From the NCBI RefSeq assembly GCF_036242395.1, contig NZ_CP108458.1, positions 5,828,001-5,892,000 of the forward strand: 64,000 nucleotides of DNA, given 5' to 3'. Shown one piece after another: positions 1 to 8,678 of this stretch; the first letter of the stretch is position 1; the number at the start of each line of letters is the position of its first letter. Under the pieces are notes generated by a model. It had not been told where the DNA came from. It was given only the letters and a program-made list of their open reading frames with translations, and did no database searches. A program made the translations under genes and the position numbers. Source of the stretch: Kitasatospora sp. NBC_01266 (GTDB lineage Bacteria > Actinomycetota > Actinomycetes > Streptomycetales > Streptomycetaceae).

Positions 1-1
1 G

Positions 2-484
2 GCCTTCGTGGTCGGCGCGGAGCAGCGCCGCGAGCGTTCCAACGACGACGGTGAGCCGGGGGGCACGGCGGGCGTGCCGATGCTGGAGGTGCTGCGTCGG
101 CGCGGCGTCACCGACACGGTCGCCGTGGTGACGCGGTACTTCGGCGGTGTGCTGCTGGGGGCGGGTGGCCTGGTCCGCGCGTACGGGGGCGCGGTGTCGG
201 CGGCGTTGGACGAGGTCGGCCTGGTCGAGCGTCGCCGGGTCGCGCTGCTGGTGGTGGCCGCGGATCACACCCGGGCCGGTCGCCTGGAGAACGACCTGCG
301 CGCGGCCGGCCACGCGGTGCGCGAGCTGCACTACGAAGCGGCCGGGGTGCGGATCGAGGTGGGGGTGCCCGAGGCGGAGCTGGCATCCTTCGACACCTGG
401 CTGGCCGAGGCCAGTGGTGGCAGTGCGACGGCGGTGCGGGCGGGCCACTTCCATGTCGAGATCCCCTGGTCGGACGTGTCCTGA
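2..484 (+). CDS. IMPACT/YigZ-family protein, 5' end missing
   Basis: The reading frame is open from the window edge, so this is the C-terminal part of a gene that starts upstream. The segment DDGEPGGTAGVPMLEVL followed by VTRYFGGVLLGAGGLVRAYG is the signature of the UPF0029/IMPACT (YigZ) family. Members have an N-terminal IMPACT fold and a second C-terminal alpha/beta domain, both visible here (conserved block, then about 90 residues ending in HVEIPW). The biochemical role of bacterial YigZ proteins is unsettled; eukaryotic IMPACT acts on Gcn2. No operon partner follows: 147 bp separate it from the next gene. Family call is firm; function is not. Confidence 0.88.
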   Translation, partial: AFVVGAEQRRERSNDDGEPGGTAGVPMLEVLRRRGVTDTVAVVTRYFGGVLLGAGGLVRAYGGAVSAALDEVGLVERRRVALLVVAADHTRAGRLENDLRAAGHAVRELHYEAAGVRIEVGVPEAELASFDTWLAEASGGSATAVRAGHFHVEIPWSDVS

Positions 485-631
485 GCGGACCACAGGGCAC
501 GGCGTGATCCGCAGATCGGACAACCGGCGCAGTCGTATGTTCTTTCGGCCAAAGCCCAGGGAATCGCCCACCCGCGCGGCTGACGGTCAGTAGCCTGAGA
601 TGACCGTCGAGTCACAGGAGCAGATTCCGAG

Positions 632-967
632 ATGGCCGTGATCCGTACCATCAGCATCGCGCCGGGCGCGAACACCGGCTGGCACTACCATCCGGCGCCC
701 GTGCAGGCTGTCCTGCTCTCCGGAGAGCTGACCCGGGTGCTGGAGGACGGCCGGGTCGAGATCACCCGACCGGGGCAGTTCCTGATCGAGCTGCCGCAGC
801 AGGTCCACATCGGCTACAACCACGGCACCGAGCCGGTCGTGATCCTGGCCAACTACCAGGTGCCGGAGGGCAGCCCGCTGGCCATCGAGGCCCCGGCCCC
901 GGCGCTGCCGTGCGTCGCCGCGCCGGCGCAGCGACGCGGCCTGGCGGAGCGGCTCAGCAACGCCTGA
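632..967 (+). CDS. Small single-domain cupin protein
   Basis: A 111-residue protein that is essentially one cupin barrel. GWHYHP gives the first histidine pair of cupin motif 1, and the LIELPQQVHIGYNHGTEPVVILANY stretch carries the motif 2 histidine and the following strands, so a metal site is plausible. The start has a GGAG about 12 bases upstream. No catalytic partner domain is present; it could be a small-molecule binding protein or a simple dioxygenase/isomerase-type cupin. A hairpin typical of a terminator lies 64 bases after the stop, so it is probably transcribed alone. Fold call good, function unknown. Confidence 0.75.
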   Translation: MAVIRTISIAPGANTGWHYHPAPVQAVLLSGELTRVLEDGRVEITRPGQFLIELPQQVHIGYNHGTEPVVILANYQVPEGSPLAIEAPAPALPCVAAPAQRRGLAERLSNA

Positions 968-1030
968 GGGCGTATACACCAGACTTCGCCCGATTCGTCA
1001 AGCAACGGGTAATCGACACTCGAACGAATT

Positions 1031-1073
1031 AACGCGGCCCGGAACTGGAACTCCAGCTCCGGGCCGTCGCGTT
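1031..1073 (+). terminator. Hairpin terminator after the cupin gene
   Basis: CGGCCCGGAACTGG and CCAGCTCCGGGCCG form a 14-bp stem with one mismatch around a 4-base loop; an outer AACGC/GCGTT pairing extends it. It is followed by a short pyrimidine run. It sits between the cupin gene and the next gene's leader. Confidence 0.6.
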
Positions 1074-1174
1074 CTCCCAGCAAGGACTTGGTCGGCCACG
1101 GCCGACCGGAGCCAGATATCACCCCATCGATGGAGGACCGTCAGACCCCACCTCGCACCACGGAGGCACCACCC

Positions 1175-2998
1175 ATGAGTATCGACCGCACCGGGTCACC
1201 TGCGGACGCCCCAGCCGACCCCCGCTCGGGCTCACCTCAGCCGGGCCATGCCACCCCCTACCGGATGACGGTGACCACCCGTCAGTCCCATGCCGACGCG
1301 GTGGCGTTGGCAGACCAGTGCCTGGGGGACTGGCTCAAGGACGAGGGGCATGCCGAGCCGCCGCCGCCCGCGCCCGAGCCGCCGCCGCCCGACGGCGGGT
1401 TCACCACCCCGCCCGCGCCGCTCGTCGCCCGGCCTCCCGAGGCCGCCCCTACCGCAGTCCGGCACCGCCTCGGTGACCGGGTCCTGCTCGACCGGGATGC
1501 CGGTCCGCTGCTCGCCCGGTCCCCGGGAGCCCCGCCCGGTCACTACACCCGCCGCCGGCTGCGCACCCCGGCCCCGCACGGGACCCGGCAGCTGACGCTC
1601 ACCGTGGCCACCGAGCGCGGTGGCCCCACCTGGATCCGTCTGGAGGCCGAGCATCTGGCCGCCACCCCGGGCCTGCACACTCCCAGCGTCCCGGTCCCCG
1701 AGCTGGTCCACCATCTACTCCCGCTGGTCGACGCGCTGGACGGGTCGGCCGAGGTCCGCCCGCAGCCCCGGGTCATCACCGCCGCCGAGGTCGACGACGT
1801 CATCGACGAGCTCTGCGATCCGGCCCGCCGACTGCCCATCGTGATCGCCAGTGTGCCCGCCGACCTCGACCCGCGTGCCTGGGCGGCCGAGCCGGTGGCC
1901 CCGCTGCTGCACAAGGTGGCCGGTCTGGCCGTCAGCTATGTGCTCGACCCCGGTGCCCGAGTCGCCTTCAACACCGCTCTGGAGTTCCACACCGTCTACG
2001 GCGGTGCCGTGCGCACCTACCTGCCCGATGTGGACCCGGCCTCCAGGCGTGACGCGCAGCGGCACCTGGTGCTGCCCCGGCACCGGATCGAGAGTGAGCC
2101 GCGGCGGGCCGCCGCGTTGCTGGCCCGCGAGCCGCGCCGGTTGGCCGACCTCGCGCCGCTGCCCGAGGTGCTGGCCCGGGTACCCGTGCTGCGGGTGCGA
2201 CCGGCCGAGCCGGCGACGCCCGACCGCACCGCCCTCGCCGCCCCGGCGGCGGAGCCGTCCGACCGGACCGGGCTGACCGAGTTGGTCGGCGAGCTGGCGG
2301 ATGCCCAGCAGCTCGGGGCGGACGAGCTGCAGCGGGTCCGGCGCAGTCTGCACCGCTCGCACCGGCGTGAGCTGCATCTGCGCGCCGAGAACGAGCTGCA
2401 GGGCACCGCGCTGCGCCGGGTCAGCGCCCAGCTCCGCGTGCTGAACAGTCGGCTCTGCCCGCCGGGAGAGAGCGCGCCCGATCCGGCCGCACTGCTCGAC
2501 CAGGCCCGTCAGGGCCCCGACAGCTTCACCGAACTGCTGGCGAGAATCGGTGAGTTCCCCCTGGTGAGCTTCACCGGTGACGAGAAGGAGACCCTCGCGC
2601 TGGATGCGCACACGGTCGGCGGCAACTGGGTGCGGCTCACCTGGGACGGCCTGACGGCCCTGCAGGAGTACGCCACGGTCGCCGTGCACGGTGCGGCCGG
2701 CGGGGACTTCAAGCAGTGGTGTGAGCACGCACCGCTCGGCGGCGGTCAGTTCCCACCACGCAAGGCGGTGCGCGGCGAATCCCGGACGGTCTGCAGCCAC
2801 GGCAAGATGCGCCGGGAGCGGATGTTCGCCGTACCGTCCTCGGTGGACCCGAGCGGGCGGGCGTTCATGGGCGCCCACCTGCGGATCGGCGGCGGTCGGA
2901 CCGCGCCTCGGCTGCACTACCTGGACGACTGCTCGGGCAGCGGGCGGATCTACGTGGGATACATCGGCATGCACCTCACCAACACCATGACCAACTGA
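1175..2998 (+). CDS. Unrecognised 607-residue protein, partner of the Mrr-like protein
   Basis: I do not recognise the family. The start at 1175 is set by GGAGG 8 bases upstream; an in-frame extension to 1088 lacks such a site. Visible layout: a short N-terminal segment, a proline-rich linker (about residues 55–85), a beta-rich domain (about 95–160), an alpha/beta domain (about 175–290) with RLPIVIASVPADLD and a Y-G-G-A-V-R-T-Y-L-P block, an arginine/glutamate-rich probable coiled coil (about 365–410), and a C-terminal beta domain ending in LHYLDDCSGSGRIYVGYIG. No signal peptide or membrane segment is seen. It lies in the same direction as the next gene, 222 bp upstream of it. The next protein ends in a nuclease-like fold, which suggests an anti-invader or DNA-related pair, but that is inference only. 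Confidence 0.55.
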   Translation: MSIDRTGSPADAPADPRSGSPQPGHATPYRMTVTTRQSHADAVALADQCLGDWLKDEGHAEPPPPAPEPPPPDGGFTTPPAPLVARPPEAAPTAVRHRLGDRVLLDRDAGPLLARSPGAPPGHYTRRRLRTPAPHGTRQLTLTVATERGGPTWIRLEAEHLAATPGLHTPSVPVPELVHHLLPLVDALDGSAEVRPQPRVITAAEVDDVIDELCDPARRLPIVIASVPADLDPRAWAAEPVAPLLHKVAGLAVSYVLDPGARVAFNTALEFHTVYGGAVRTYLPDVDPASRRDAQRHLVLPRHRIESEPRRAAALLAREPRRLADLAPLPEVLARVPVLRVRPAEPATPDRTALAAPAAEPSDRTGLTELVGELADAQQLGADELQRVRRSLHRSHRRELHLRAENELQGTALRRVSAQLRVLNSRLCPPGESAPDPAALLDQARQGPDSFTELLARIGEFPLVSFTGDEKETLALDAHTVGGNWVRLTWDGLTALQEYATVAVHGAAGGDFKQWCEHAPLGGGQFPPRKAVRGESRTVCSHGKMRRERMFAVPSSVDPSGRAFMGAHLRIGGGRTAPRLHYLDDCSGSGRIYVGYIGMHLTNTMTN

Positions 2999-3220
2999 CC
3001 CGGCCTGCCGCACCGGCCGCCCGACCCGTCGCACCCGACCGGCTGACCAGGTGTCAACTGGGCTCCACCTGACCGATACCGACCGAGAACAAGTCGACCG
3101 CCCGGCCGCCATACGGTGGAGAATGTTCGCGGGGGGTATACCGCCATCGCGCGCATGCCCGGCCAGCGCAGTTGCCCGGCCACCGAAGAAGCGCCGGACG
3201 AGCATGGGGGCGGACCGCCG

Positions 3221-4936
3221 ATGCAGGATTCGACCAAGCGCCAGTCGGCAGTCGAAGGCGTCTTCGGCCGCCGCGCGGGTTTCCTGGCCTCGGTGTTCGG
3301 TGGTGCGACCGGTGGACCCGACCAGCTGGCCTCGACCGAGTTCCAGTCCGGTGGCGGGAGCCGGTCCGACAGCGCGCGCCTCGCCGGACCCTCCGACGAG
3401 CCGGGCGCAGGCGTCGGCAGCGCCGGCGCCGCTGCCGACGGCAACGGCGGCGGCGGGGACGGGCCGGAGCCCGATGGGCACGACCCCGCGGTGGCGGCGC
3501 TCGGCCGTGCCGCGGAGCTGACACACCACCGGACGGCCACGGTGCGGGCCGAGCAGCAGCGCCTGGCCGCGCTGCTCGCCAGGCTCGCGCTGCCGGTGAG
3601 CGCGATGGACTTCGAGAGCCAGCGGCGCAGCTATGAGCCCCGCCCCTACCCCGACGGCCCGTCAGCGGCGCCGGGTGTCCGCGAGCCGAGCTGGTCGGAC
3701 TTCGCCCCTTCGGAGCCGCTCGCCGACGATCCGGAGGCGACCGGGACCAGCCGCCTGCTGGACTCCGGCTACCAGCGTGAGCTGGCCCAGGCCCGGCTGG
3801 CCTACCAGCGCGCGCGGCGGCAGTGGCGCTCCGAGCAGGCGACCGCGACCGACCCGGCCGAGGCCGCCGCCCGCGTCGCCCACGAGGAGGGCGAGCAGGC
3901 CAGGGCGCGTGCGGTGCGGGAGTACAACGACAGCCTGGAGGAGTGCCGCCGGGCCTACCTGGAGGCCGAGCCCGCCGCCGTCGAGTCGCTGCTGGAACGC
4001 GCGCTGGCCGCCGCCGAGGCGGCCACCCCCGAACTGCCCGCCGCCTGCCGGGCGGTGTTCCGCCCGCTCACCCGGACCGCGGTGCTCGATCTCGACCTGC
4101 CCCCGCTCGACCTGGTGCCCTCGCTGGACGGTTACCGGCTGACCGACGAGGGCGAGATCAGTCCGGTGCCCCGCCCGCCCGCCGACCGTGAGGCGGACTA
4201 CCTGCGGGTGGTCGCCCGACTGGCACTGCGCGCGCTGCAGGCGGCCGACGCGGTGGACACCGACGGCGTGCTGGCCGGTGTGGTGCTCAACGGCTGGCTG
4301 CGGGAGTCCGGCGCGGGCTGCCTGCTCACGGTGGACGCCGATCGCGACGCGCTGGCCCGCACCCGGCTGGTGGCGGCGGCCGAGCCCGCCGAGGACGAGT
4401 CCGAACCCGGTGTGTACGCCGCCGCCGAGCAGGACGAGGCGCTGGTGCGGCTGCGTGAACTGGGCGCCGCGATCAGCCCGGACCCGTATGCCGGGGTCGC
4501 GGTGCGGCCGTGCGCCACCGCCGGTGCGGCCGTCCCGGCGGTGGCCGACCTGTCGCCCGGGGAGTTCGCCGCGCTGGTCCGCGAGGTGCTCACCCGGGGT
4601 GGGCTGCGGGACTGGAGCGTGCGGCTGCGCGGCCACTCCGGCCTGGTCGCCACCGGCACCGGCGCCCCGGGCAGCGCGCTGCCCGGGCGCTGGGTGATCT
4701 GTGCCTCCCGGCGTCCGGGCCAGGTGGGCGCCGCGGAGGTGCGCACCCTGGCGGAGGCCGTCGCCGAGGAGTCGGCCGGCCACGGACTCTGGCTGAGCAC
4801 CGGCGGCTTCACCGAGGAGGCGCTCGACCTGATCGACACCGCCGAGTTCCGCCGGATCCATCTCGCCGACGGCGCCGGCTTCCGCGCGCTCGCCGAGACC
4901 CATCTGGGGCTTCCGCTGGCGACCGGAACGCGCTGA
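3221..4936 (+). CDS. Coiled-coil protein with degenerate Mrr-type nuclease domain
   Basis: A 571-residue protein; the start at 3221 follows a GGGGGCGG stretch. After a glycine-rich N-terminus there is an extended Arg/Glu/Ala-rich, probably coiled-coil region (about residues 90–260), a middle alpha/beta region, and a C-terminal domain (about 444–565) patterned like the Mrr catalytic domain: LSPGEFAALVREVL at its start and LWLSTGGFTEEALDLID near its end, which matches the usual TTGGFT-x-A block. The active site is not conserved. Where Mrr has a G-D-G-G-x-D loop this protein has GHSGLVA, and where Mrr has the Q-x-K strand it has ICASRR, so the catalytic Asp and Lys are missing. Probably a DNA- or protein-binding remnant rather than an active nuclease. 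Paired with the upstream unknown gene. Confidence 0.6.
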   Translation: MQDSTKRQSAVEGVFGRRAGFLASVFGGATGGPDQLASTEFQSGGGSRSDSARLAGPSDEPGAGVGSAGAAADGNGGGGDGPEPDGHDPAVAALGRAAELTHHRTATVRAEQQRLAALLARLALPVSAMDFESQRRSYEPRPYPDGPSAAPGVREPSWSDFAPSEPLADDPEATGTSRLLDSGYQRELAQARLAYQRARRQWRSEQATATDPAEAAARVAHEEGEQARARAVREYNDSLEECRRAYLEAEPAAVESLLERALAAAEAATPELPAACRAVFRPLTRTAVLDLDLPPLDLVPSLDGYRLTDEGEISPVPRPPADREADYLRVVARLALRALQAADAVDTDGVLAGVVLNGWLRESGAGCLLTVDADRDALARTRLVAAAEPAEDESEPGVYAAAEQDEALVRLRELGAAISPDPYAGVAVRPCATAGAAVPAVADLSPGEFAALVREVLTRGGLRDWSVRLRGHSGLVATGTGAPGSALPGRWVICASRRPGQVGAAEVRTLAEAVAEESAGHGLWLSTGGFTEEALDLIDTAEFRRIHLADGAGFRALAETHLGLPLATGTR

Positions 4937-5051
4937 CGCCATCCCGACCAGCGGCACGGTCGGCACGGTGGTCGCGATCGCGGCGGTGGCGCACGACTTC
5001 GCGGATGGCTTCCTGCGGCTGTGATCGGCTTGGCCGGCTGAGCCGCGGACG

Positions 5052-5115
5052 GGTCGCTCCGCCGGTGGGTCGTTCCGCCGGTGGGCCGCTCCGTCGGCGG
5101 GTCACCCCGTCGGCG
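5052..5115. repeat. Four tandem 16-bp repeats at a convergent gene junction
   Basis: Four head-to-tail copies of a 16-base unit, the first being GGTCGCTCCGCCGGTG, with a few substitutions between copies. The array sits between the Mrr-like gene and the LysR gene and runs over the LysR stop codon at 5102, so the last copy encodes the end of that protein. Confidence 0.85.
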
Positions 5116-6043
5116 GGTTCTCCTCGTCCGGGCCGTCCGCCGCGCGCCGGATCGGCCAGTGGCGGCGCAGCGCGTCCAGCGCGGCGGTGATCGCCGGGCG
5201 GCGGGAGGCCTGGGTGCGCCAGAGCGTGAAGACCCGGCGGGCCGGCTCCGGCAGCACCGGGCGGGCGACCACTGCGGGAGGCAGCGCACCGCGTCCGAGC
5301 CGGGGGACCAGACCGACCCCGAGACCTGCCGCGATCAGCGCGATCTGGGTCTCGAACTCGCCCACCTGGTAGAGCACATCGGGCTCCTCGCCGACCTCGC
5401 GCATGGTGCGCACCAGCCAGTCGTGGCAGATGTTGCCCGGTGGCACGCTGGTCCAGCGCTGCCCACGCAGCTCGGCCACCGGGACCACCGGGAGCGCCGC
5501 CAGCGGGTGCTCCGCGCGCAGCACCAGGTCGACCGGGTCCAGCCCCAGGTTCAGCCGGGACAGGCCCTCGGGGATCGGCAGCGGGACCGAGGCCCAGTCC
5601 TGCACCAGGCCCAGGTCCACCTCGCCGCGCGCCACCAGTTCGGTGGCCAGGTAGGGATCGGTCTCCAGGACCCGGACCTCCAGCTCCGGGCAGGTCTGCC
5701 GCAGCTCGGCCAGTACCCCCGGGAGCAGTCCACGGGCACCGGTGGCGAACGCGGCCACCCGCAACCGGCCGACCGCCTGGCCGCGTTGGTGCTCCAGGGT
5801 CACCTCGGCCTGCTCGACCAGCGCGAGCAACCGCTGCGCGGTGGCGGCCAGCTCCTGCGCCGCGTCGGTCAGCACCACGCCACGGCCCTGCCGCTCCAGC
5901 AGCACCGTGCGGGTCTCCCGCTCCAGTTTGGAGATCTGCTGGGAGATCGCCGAGGAGGTGAAGCCGAGCGAGGCCGCGGCCTTGCCGACCGAGCCGTACA
6001 CCGCGACCGCGTGCAGCGCGCGCAACCGTCCCAGATCAAGCAT
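5102..6043 (-). CDS. LysR-family transcriptional regulator
   Basis: A 313-residue protein with the standard LysR plan: N-terminal winged helix-turn-helix (LRALHAVAVYGSVGKAAASL, then SSAISQQISKLE), a linker helix, then a periplasmic-binding-protein-like effector domain (about residues 90–295). Length is normal for the family. It is divergent from an EamA transporter gene with 95 bp between the chosen starts, and that gap holds a 7+7 inverted repeat with an 11-base spacer, as expected for a LysR operator. It most likely controls the transporter and itself. The effector is not deducible. The C-terminal tail is encoded by a tandem repeat unit, so its last residues may vary between strains. Confidence 0.92.
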   Translation of the reverse strand: MLDLGRLRALHAVAVYGSVGKAAASLGFTSSAISQQISKLERETRTVLLERQGRGVVLTDAAQELAATAQRLLALVEQAEVTLEHQRGQAVGRLRVAAFATGARGLLPGVLAELRQTCPELEVRVLETDPYLATELVARGEVDLGLVQDWASVPLPIPEGLSRLNLGLDPVDLVLRAEHPLAALPVVPVAELRGQRWTSVPPGNICHDWLVRTMREVGEEPDVLYQVGEFETQIALIAAGLGVGLVPRLGRGALPPAVVARPVLPEPARRVFTLWRTQASRRPAITAALDALRRHWPIRRAADGPDEENPPTG

Positions 6044-6087
6044 GGGTCCGATTATGGGCCACTGGTTAGCAGGGGTGAAGGGTGGGG

Positions 6088-6112
6088 TTCAGCATTCTTC
6101 GCTGGTGCTGAA
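6088..6112. promoter_or_regulatory. Probable LysR operator (TTCAGCA-N11-TGCTGAA)
   Basis: A perfect 7-bp inverted repeat, TTCAGCA and TGCTGAA, separated by 11 bases, in the divergent gap between the LysR gene and the EamA gene. LysR proteins typically bind T-N11-A dyads here. Confidence 0.7.
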
Positions 6113-6138
6113 CAGTGCCGGCAGGACATCCTCGGGGC

Positions 6139-7128
6139 ATGTCAGCCGCACCTCGTCCGGCCGGTCTCCCCGGCGCCATGAGTCCTCGTCACATCGCCCT
6201 GGCCGTGCTGGTCGCCGCCGTCTGGGGGGTGAACTTCGTGGTGATCGACGTCGGTCTGAAGAACTTCCCGCCGCTGCTCTTCTGCGCGCTGCGGTTCGCC
6301 GTGGTGGCGGTGCCGGCGGTCTTCTTCGTCCGGCCGCCCAGGGTGGCCTGGCGCTGGGTGGTGGCGGGCGGCTTCGTGCTCGGAGTGCTGAAGTTCGGCT
6401 CGCTCTTCCTCGGCATGCACGCGGGGATGCCGGCCGGACTCTCCTCGCTGGTGCTGCAGAGCCAGGCGGTCTTCACCGCGCTCTTCGCGGCGGTGCTGCT
6501 GCGGGAGCGGCTGGGCCCGCAGCGGATCGCCGGGCTGACGCTGGCCGGTGCGGGCATCGCGCTCGTCGCCCTGGACAACGGGCTCGGCGGGCCGGCCAAG
6601 GCCTTCGCGCTGGTCATCGCGGCGGCGGTGTTCTGGGGGCTGTCCAATGTGCTGACCCGCAAGGCGGCGCCGCCGGACCTGTTGAGCTGGATGGTCTGGC
6701 TCAGCGCGGTGCCGCCACTGCCGCTGCTCGCGCTCTCGCTGCTGGTCGAGGGCCCGCACGCCGATCTGCACGCGCTGGTCTCGATCACCCCGGTAGGCCT
6801 GGGCGCGGTCGCCTACGTGGCTCTGCTCTCCACCCTGTTCGGCTTCGGGGCCTGGGGTTTCCTGCTGCGCGAGTACGACGCGGCCGCGGTCGCTCCCTAC
6901 TCGCTGCTGGTCCCGGTCTTCGGGATGACGTCGGCCTGGCTGCTGCTCGGCGAGGCGATCACCCCACTCGCGGGTGGCGCGGCGCTGCTGGTGATCGCCG
7001 GGATCGGCCTCAGTGCGCTGCGGCCGCAGTACCTGGCCCGGGTGCGGCGCGGCCTGGGCCTGGCGCGCCGGCCCGCACCGGCTGGCGGAGCTCCGACGGC
7101 TGCCCGTGCGCCGCTTCCGCGGCCCTGA
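6139..7128 (+). CDS. EamA-family (DMT) transporter
   Basis: A 329-residue polytopic membrane protein with ten hydrophobic segments arranged as two EamA repeats. The first begins IALAVLVAAVWGVNFVVIDV, the second ALVIAAAVFWGLSNVLTRKA; both carry the family's W-G-x-N/S motif. Family members are drug/metabolite exporters, often of amino acids or nucleobases. Candidate starts are GTG 6115, ATG 6139 and ATG 6178; 6139 is taken because of the GGGG run just upstream, though 6178 would give the usual short N-terminus. It is divergent from a LysR gene that probably regulates it. Its last 119 bp overlap the 3' end of a convergent MarR gene. Confidence 0.88.
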   Translation: MSAAPRPAGLPGAMSPRHIALAVLVAAVWGVNFVVIDVGLKNFPPLLFCALRFAVVAVPAVFFVRPPRVAWRWVVAGGFVLGVLKFGSLFLGMHAGMPAGLSSLVLQSQAVFTALFAAVLLRERLGPQRIAGLTLAGAGIALVALDNGLGGPAKAFALVIAAAVFWGLSNVLTRKAAPPDLLSWMVWLSAVPPLPLLALSLLVEGPHADLHALVSITPVGLGAVAYVALLSTLFGFGAWGFLLREYDAAAVAPYSLLVPVFGMTSAWLLLGEAITPLAGGAALLVIAGIGLSALRPQYLARVRRGLGLARRPAPAGGAPTAARAPLPRP

Positions 7129-7585
7129 GTACACGGAGCATCACCGCGACGTCCGCCGGGTCGGTGCCACCGAAGTACTCCTCGGCGACCTCCTGGCGGA
7201 CCAGTGCGAACCGCTCGACCGCGGCCCGGCCGGCCTCGGTCAGCACCAGGCCCACCGAGCGCCGGTCCACCGGATCGGGCACCCGCTCGACCAGGGCGCC
7301 CTGCTCCAGTGCGTCCACCACCGTGGTGGCCGAGCGCGGAGCCACGTTCAGCCGGTCGGCCAGCTCGCTCAGCCGCATCGCGCGCCCGGGCGCCCCGCCG
7401 TGCTCGGTGTGTGCGAGTACCCGCAGGGCGCGGCCCTGTCCCGGGGTCAGGCCGTAGGGCTCGAGGCGGTCCATGGTGCGGTGCCGGATCCGCTTCATCG
7501 CCCGGGTCAGTTCGTCGGCCAGCTCGGCCGCCCCGTCGGACGCGGCGGCGCCGGAGGCGGTGGGTTCGGTGGACGAGCTGGTCAT
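7010..7585 (-). CDS. MarR-family transcriptional regulator
   Basis: A 191-residue protein. The start at 7585 has GAGGAG 7 bases upstream. The centre is a MarR winged helix: GLTPGQGRALRVLAHTEHG, then MRLSELADRLNVAPRSATTV (recognition helix) and VERVPDPVDRRSVGLVLTEA (wing, with the conserved D-x-R-D/R-S pattern). The C-terminal 40 residues are Ala/Pro/Gly-rich and are encoded opposite the end of the EamA gene, a 119-bp tail-to-tail overlap. The PAP2 phosphatase gene lies upstream on the same strand, 80 bp away. Targets are unknown; the neighbouring exporter is the simplest candidate because MarR proteins often control efflux. Confidence 0.9.
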   Translation of the reverse strand: MTSSSTEPTASGAAASDGAAELADELTRAMKRIRHRTMDRLEPYGLTPGQGRALRVLAHTEHGGAPGRAMRLSELADRLNVAPRSATTVVDALEQGALVERVPDPVDRRSVGLVLTEAGRAAVERFALVRQEVAEEYFGGTDPADVAVMLRVLRAAEAAHGQPSELRQPVRAGAPGPGRAAPGPGTAAAAH

Positions 7586-7665
7586 GCGGGGGCTCCTCGG
7601 CGCGGCAAGTGGGCCCAGGGTAACGTCCGGCGCCGGTAGCGAGCCAGCCACACGATGAGCCAGGC

Positions 7666-8559
7666 TCAGTATCTCCGACCGCCATCTCCGGTGGCAGCCG
7701 TTCCTCGCGGCCGCGCGTCGTCGTGCGGCAGCCCTCTGGCCAGCGTCCAGAGCACCAGGGCGGACAGGCACCAGCCGGCCAGTACGTCCAGGAACCAGTG
7801 GTAGACGCACCAGATCAGGCCGAGCCCGACCCCCAGCCCGAGCAGGACGGTCGAGGCGTGGAGCACGCGGCGGGCCGGCCCGGACAGGGTGCGGCCGAGC
7901 AGCAGGGCCCCGACCCCGTAGCTGACGCAGGCCGTGGTGGTGTGCCCGGACGGGTACCAGCCCCAGGCGCCCGGCCCGACCGGTTGGCCGAGCGGGCCGC
8001 CGCGCGCGAAGTAGGCCTTGGCCGGCACCACCAGCAGCGGGATCAACAGGGCCGCGCACGGGGCCAGCAGCAGCGGCAGCCACCAGCGTCGCAGCCCCGC
8101 GCGGCGGGACCGCCAGGCGGCCAGCGCGCCGGCGCCGAGCAGTACCGGAATCGCCGGCACCGTGCTGCCCAGGTCGGAGAAGAGGTGGCCGAGCCAGTCC
8201 AGCAGACCGCTGTGCAGCGTCTCCCGCAGGTCCCCGACCCGGTGGCGCACCCAGCGGTCCAGGCCGAGCAGCGGCCCCGCGACCGCGACCTGCCAGGAGA
8301 CCAGAGCCAGTACCAGGGCGAGCGGCAGCGGCGTCAGCAGGCTGTCGCGGATGGTCGCCAGCGGATGGGCCAGGGCAGGCAGGAGCCGCCCCGGAGCGGG
8401 GGGGAGAGCTCCGGGGCGGCCTGGGTGATCGCCGCTCCGTGCGCCCCGGGGGGTGTGGGCCGGACGGCCGGTCGATCGGTCCTGTGGCGGCGCCGTCGAG
8501 GGCGCCTGGTTGTCCTCGCTGATCGGTTGGTTCACCGTTGGTTGAGGCTCGCTGTCCAT
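7666..8559 (-). CDS. PAP2-family membrane phosphatase
   Basis: A 297-residue protein with a disordered N-terminus of about 60 residues and five to six membrane helices. The PAP2 signature is present: KAYFARGGP (motif 1), YPSGHTTT (motif 2, catalytic His) and CVYHWFLDVLAGW (motif 3, His and Asp). Such enzymes dephosphorylate lipid phosphates such as phosphatidic acid or undecaprenyl diphosphate at the membrane. It lies upstream of marR on the same strand and downstream of gabT, from which it is separated by a terminator hairpin. The specific substrate cannot be told. Confidence 0.9.
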   Translation of the reverse strand: MDSEPQPTVNQPISEDNQAPSTAPPQDRSTGRPAHTPRGARSGDHPGRPGALPPAPGRLLPALAHPLATIRDSLLTPLPLALVLALVSWQVAVAGPLLGLDRWVRHRVGDLRETLHSGLLDWLGHLFSDLGSTVPAIPVLLGAGALAAWRSRRAGLRRWWLPLLLAPCAALLIPLLVVPAKAYFARGGPLGQPVGPGAWGWYPSGHTTTACVSYGVGALLLGRTLSGPARRVLHASTVLLGLGVGLGLIWCVYHWFLDVLAGWCLSALVLWTLARGLPHDDARPRGTAATGDGGRRY

Positions 8560-8678
8560 CTGTCACGACAGTACGTCAAGCGGATTCCCGGCGGGCCCGG
8601 CGTGGCCGGGTTCGCACAGCATCTTCACCGGAAGCAGTGCAACCTCCACGGCCGGTGAAGCGTCCTTCGCGGAACCGG

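Noticed and set aside
5052..5115. CRISPR-like array
   Set aside because: The 16-bp units are directly adjacent without unique spacers, so this is a simple tandem repeat. No cas genes are present.
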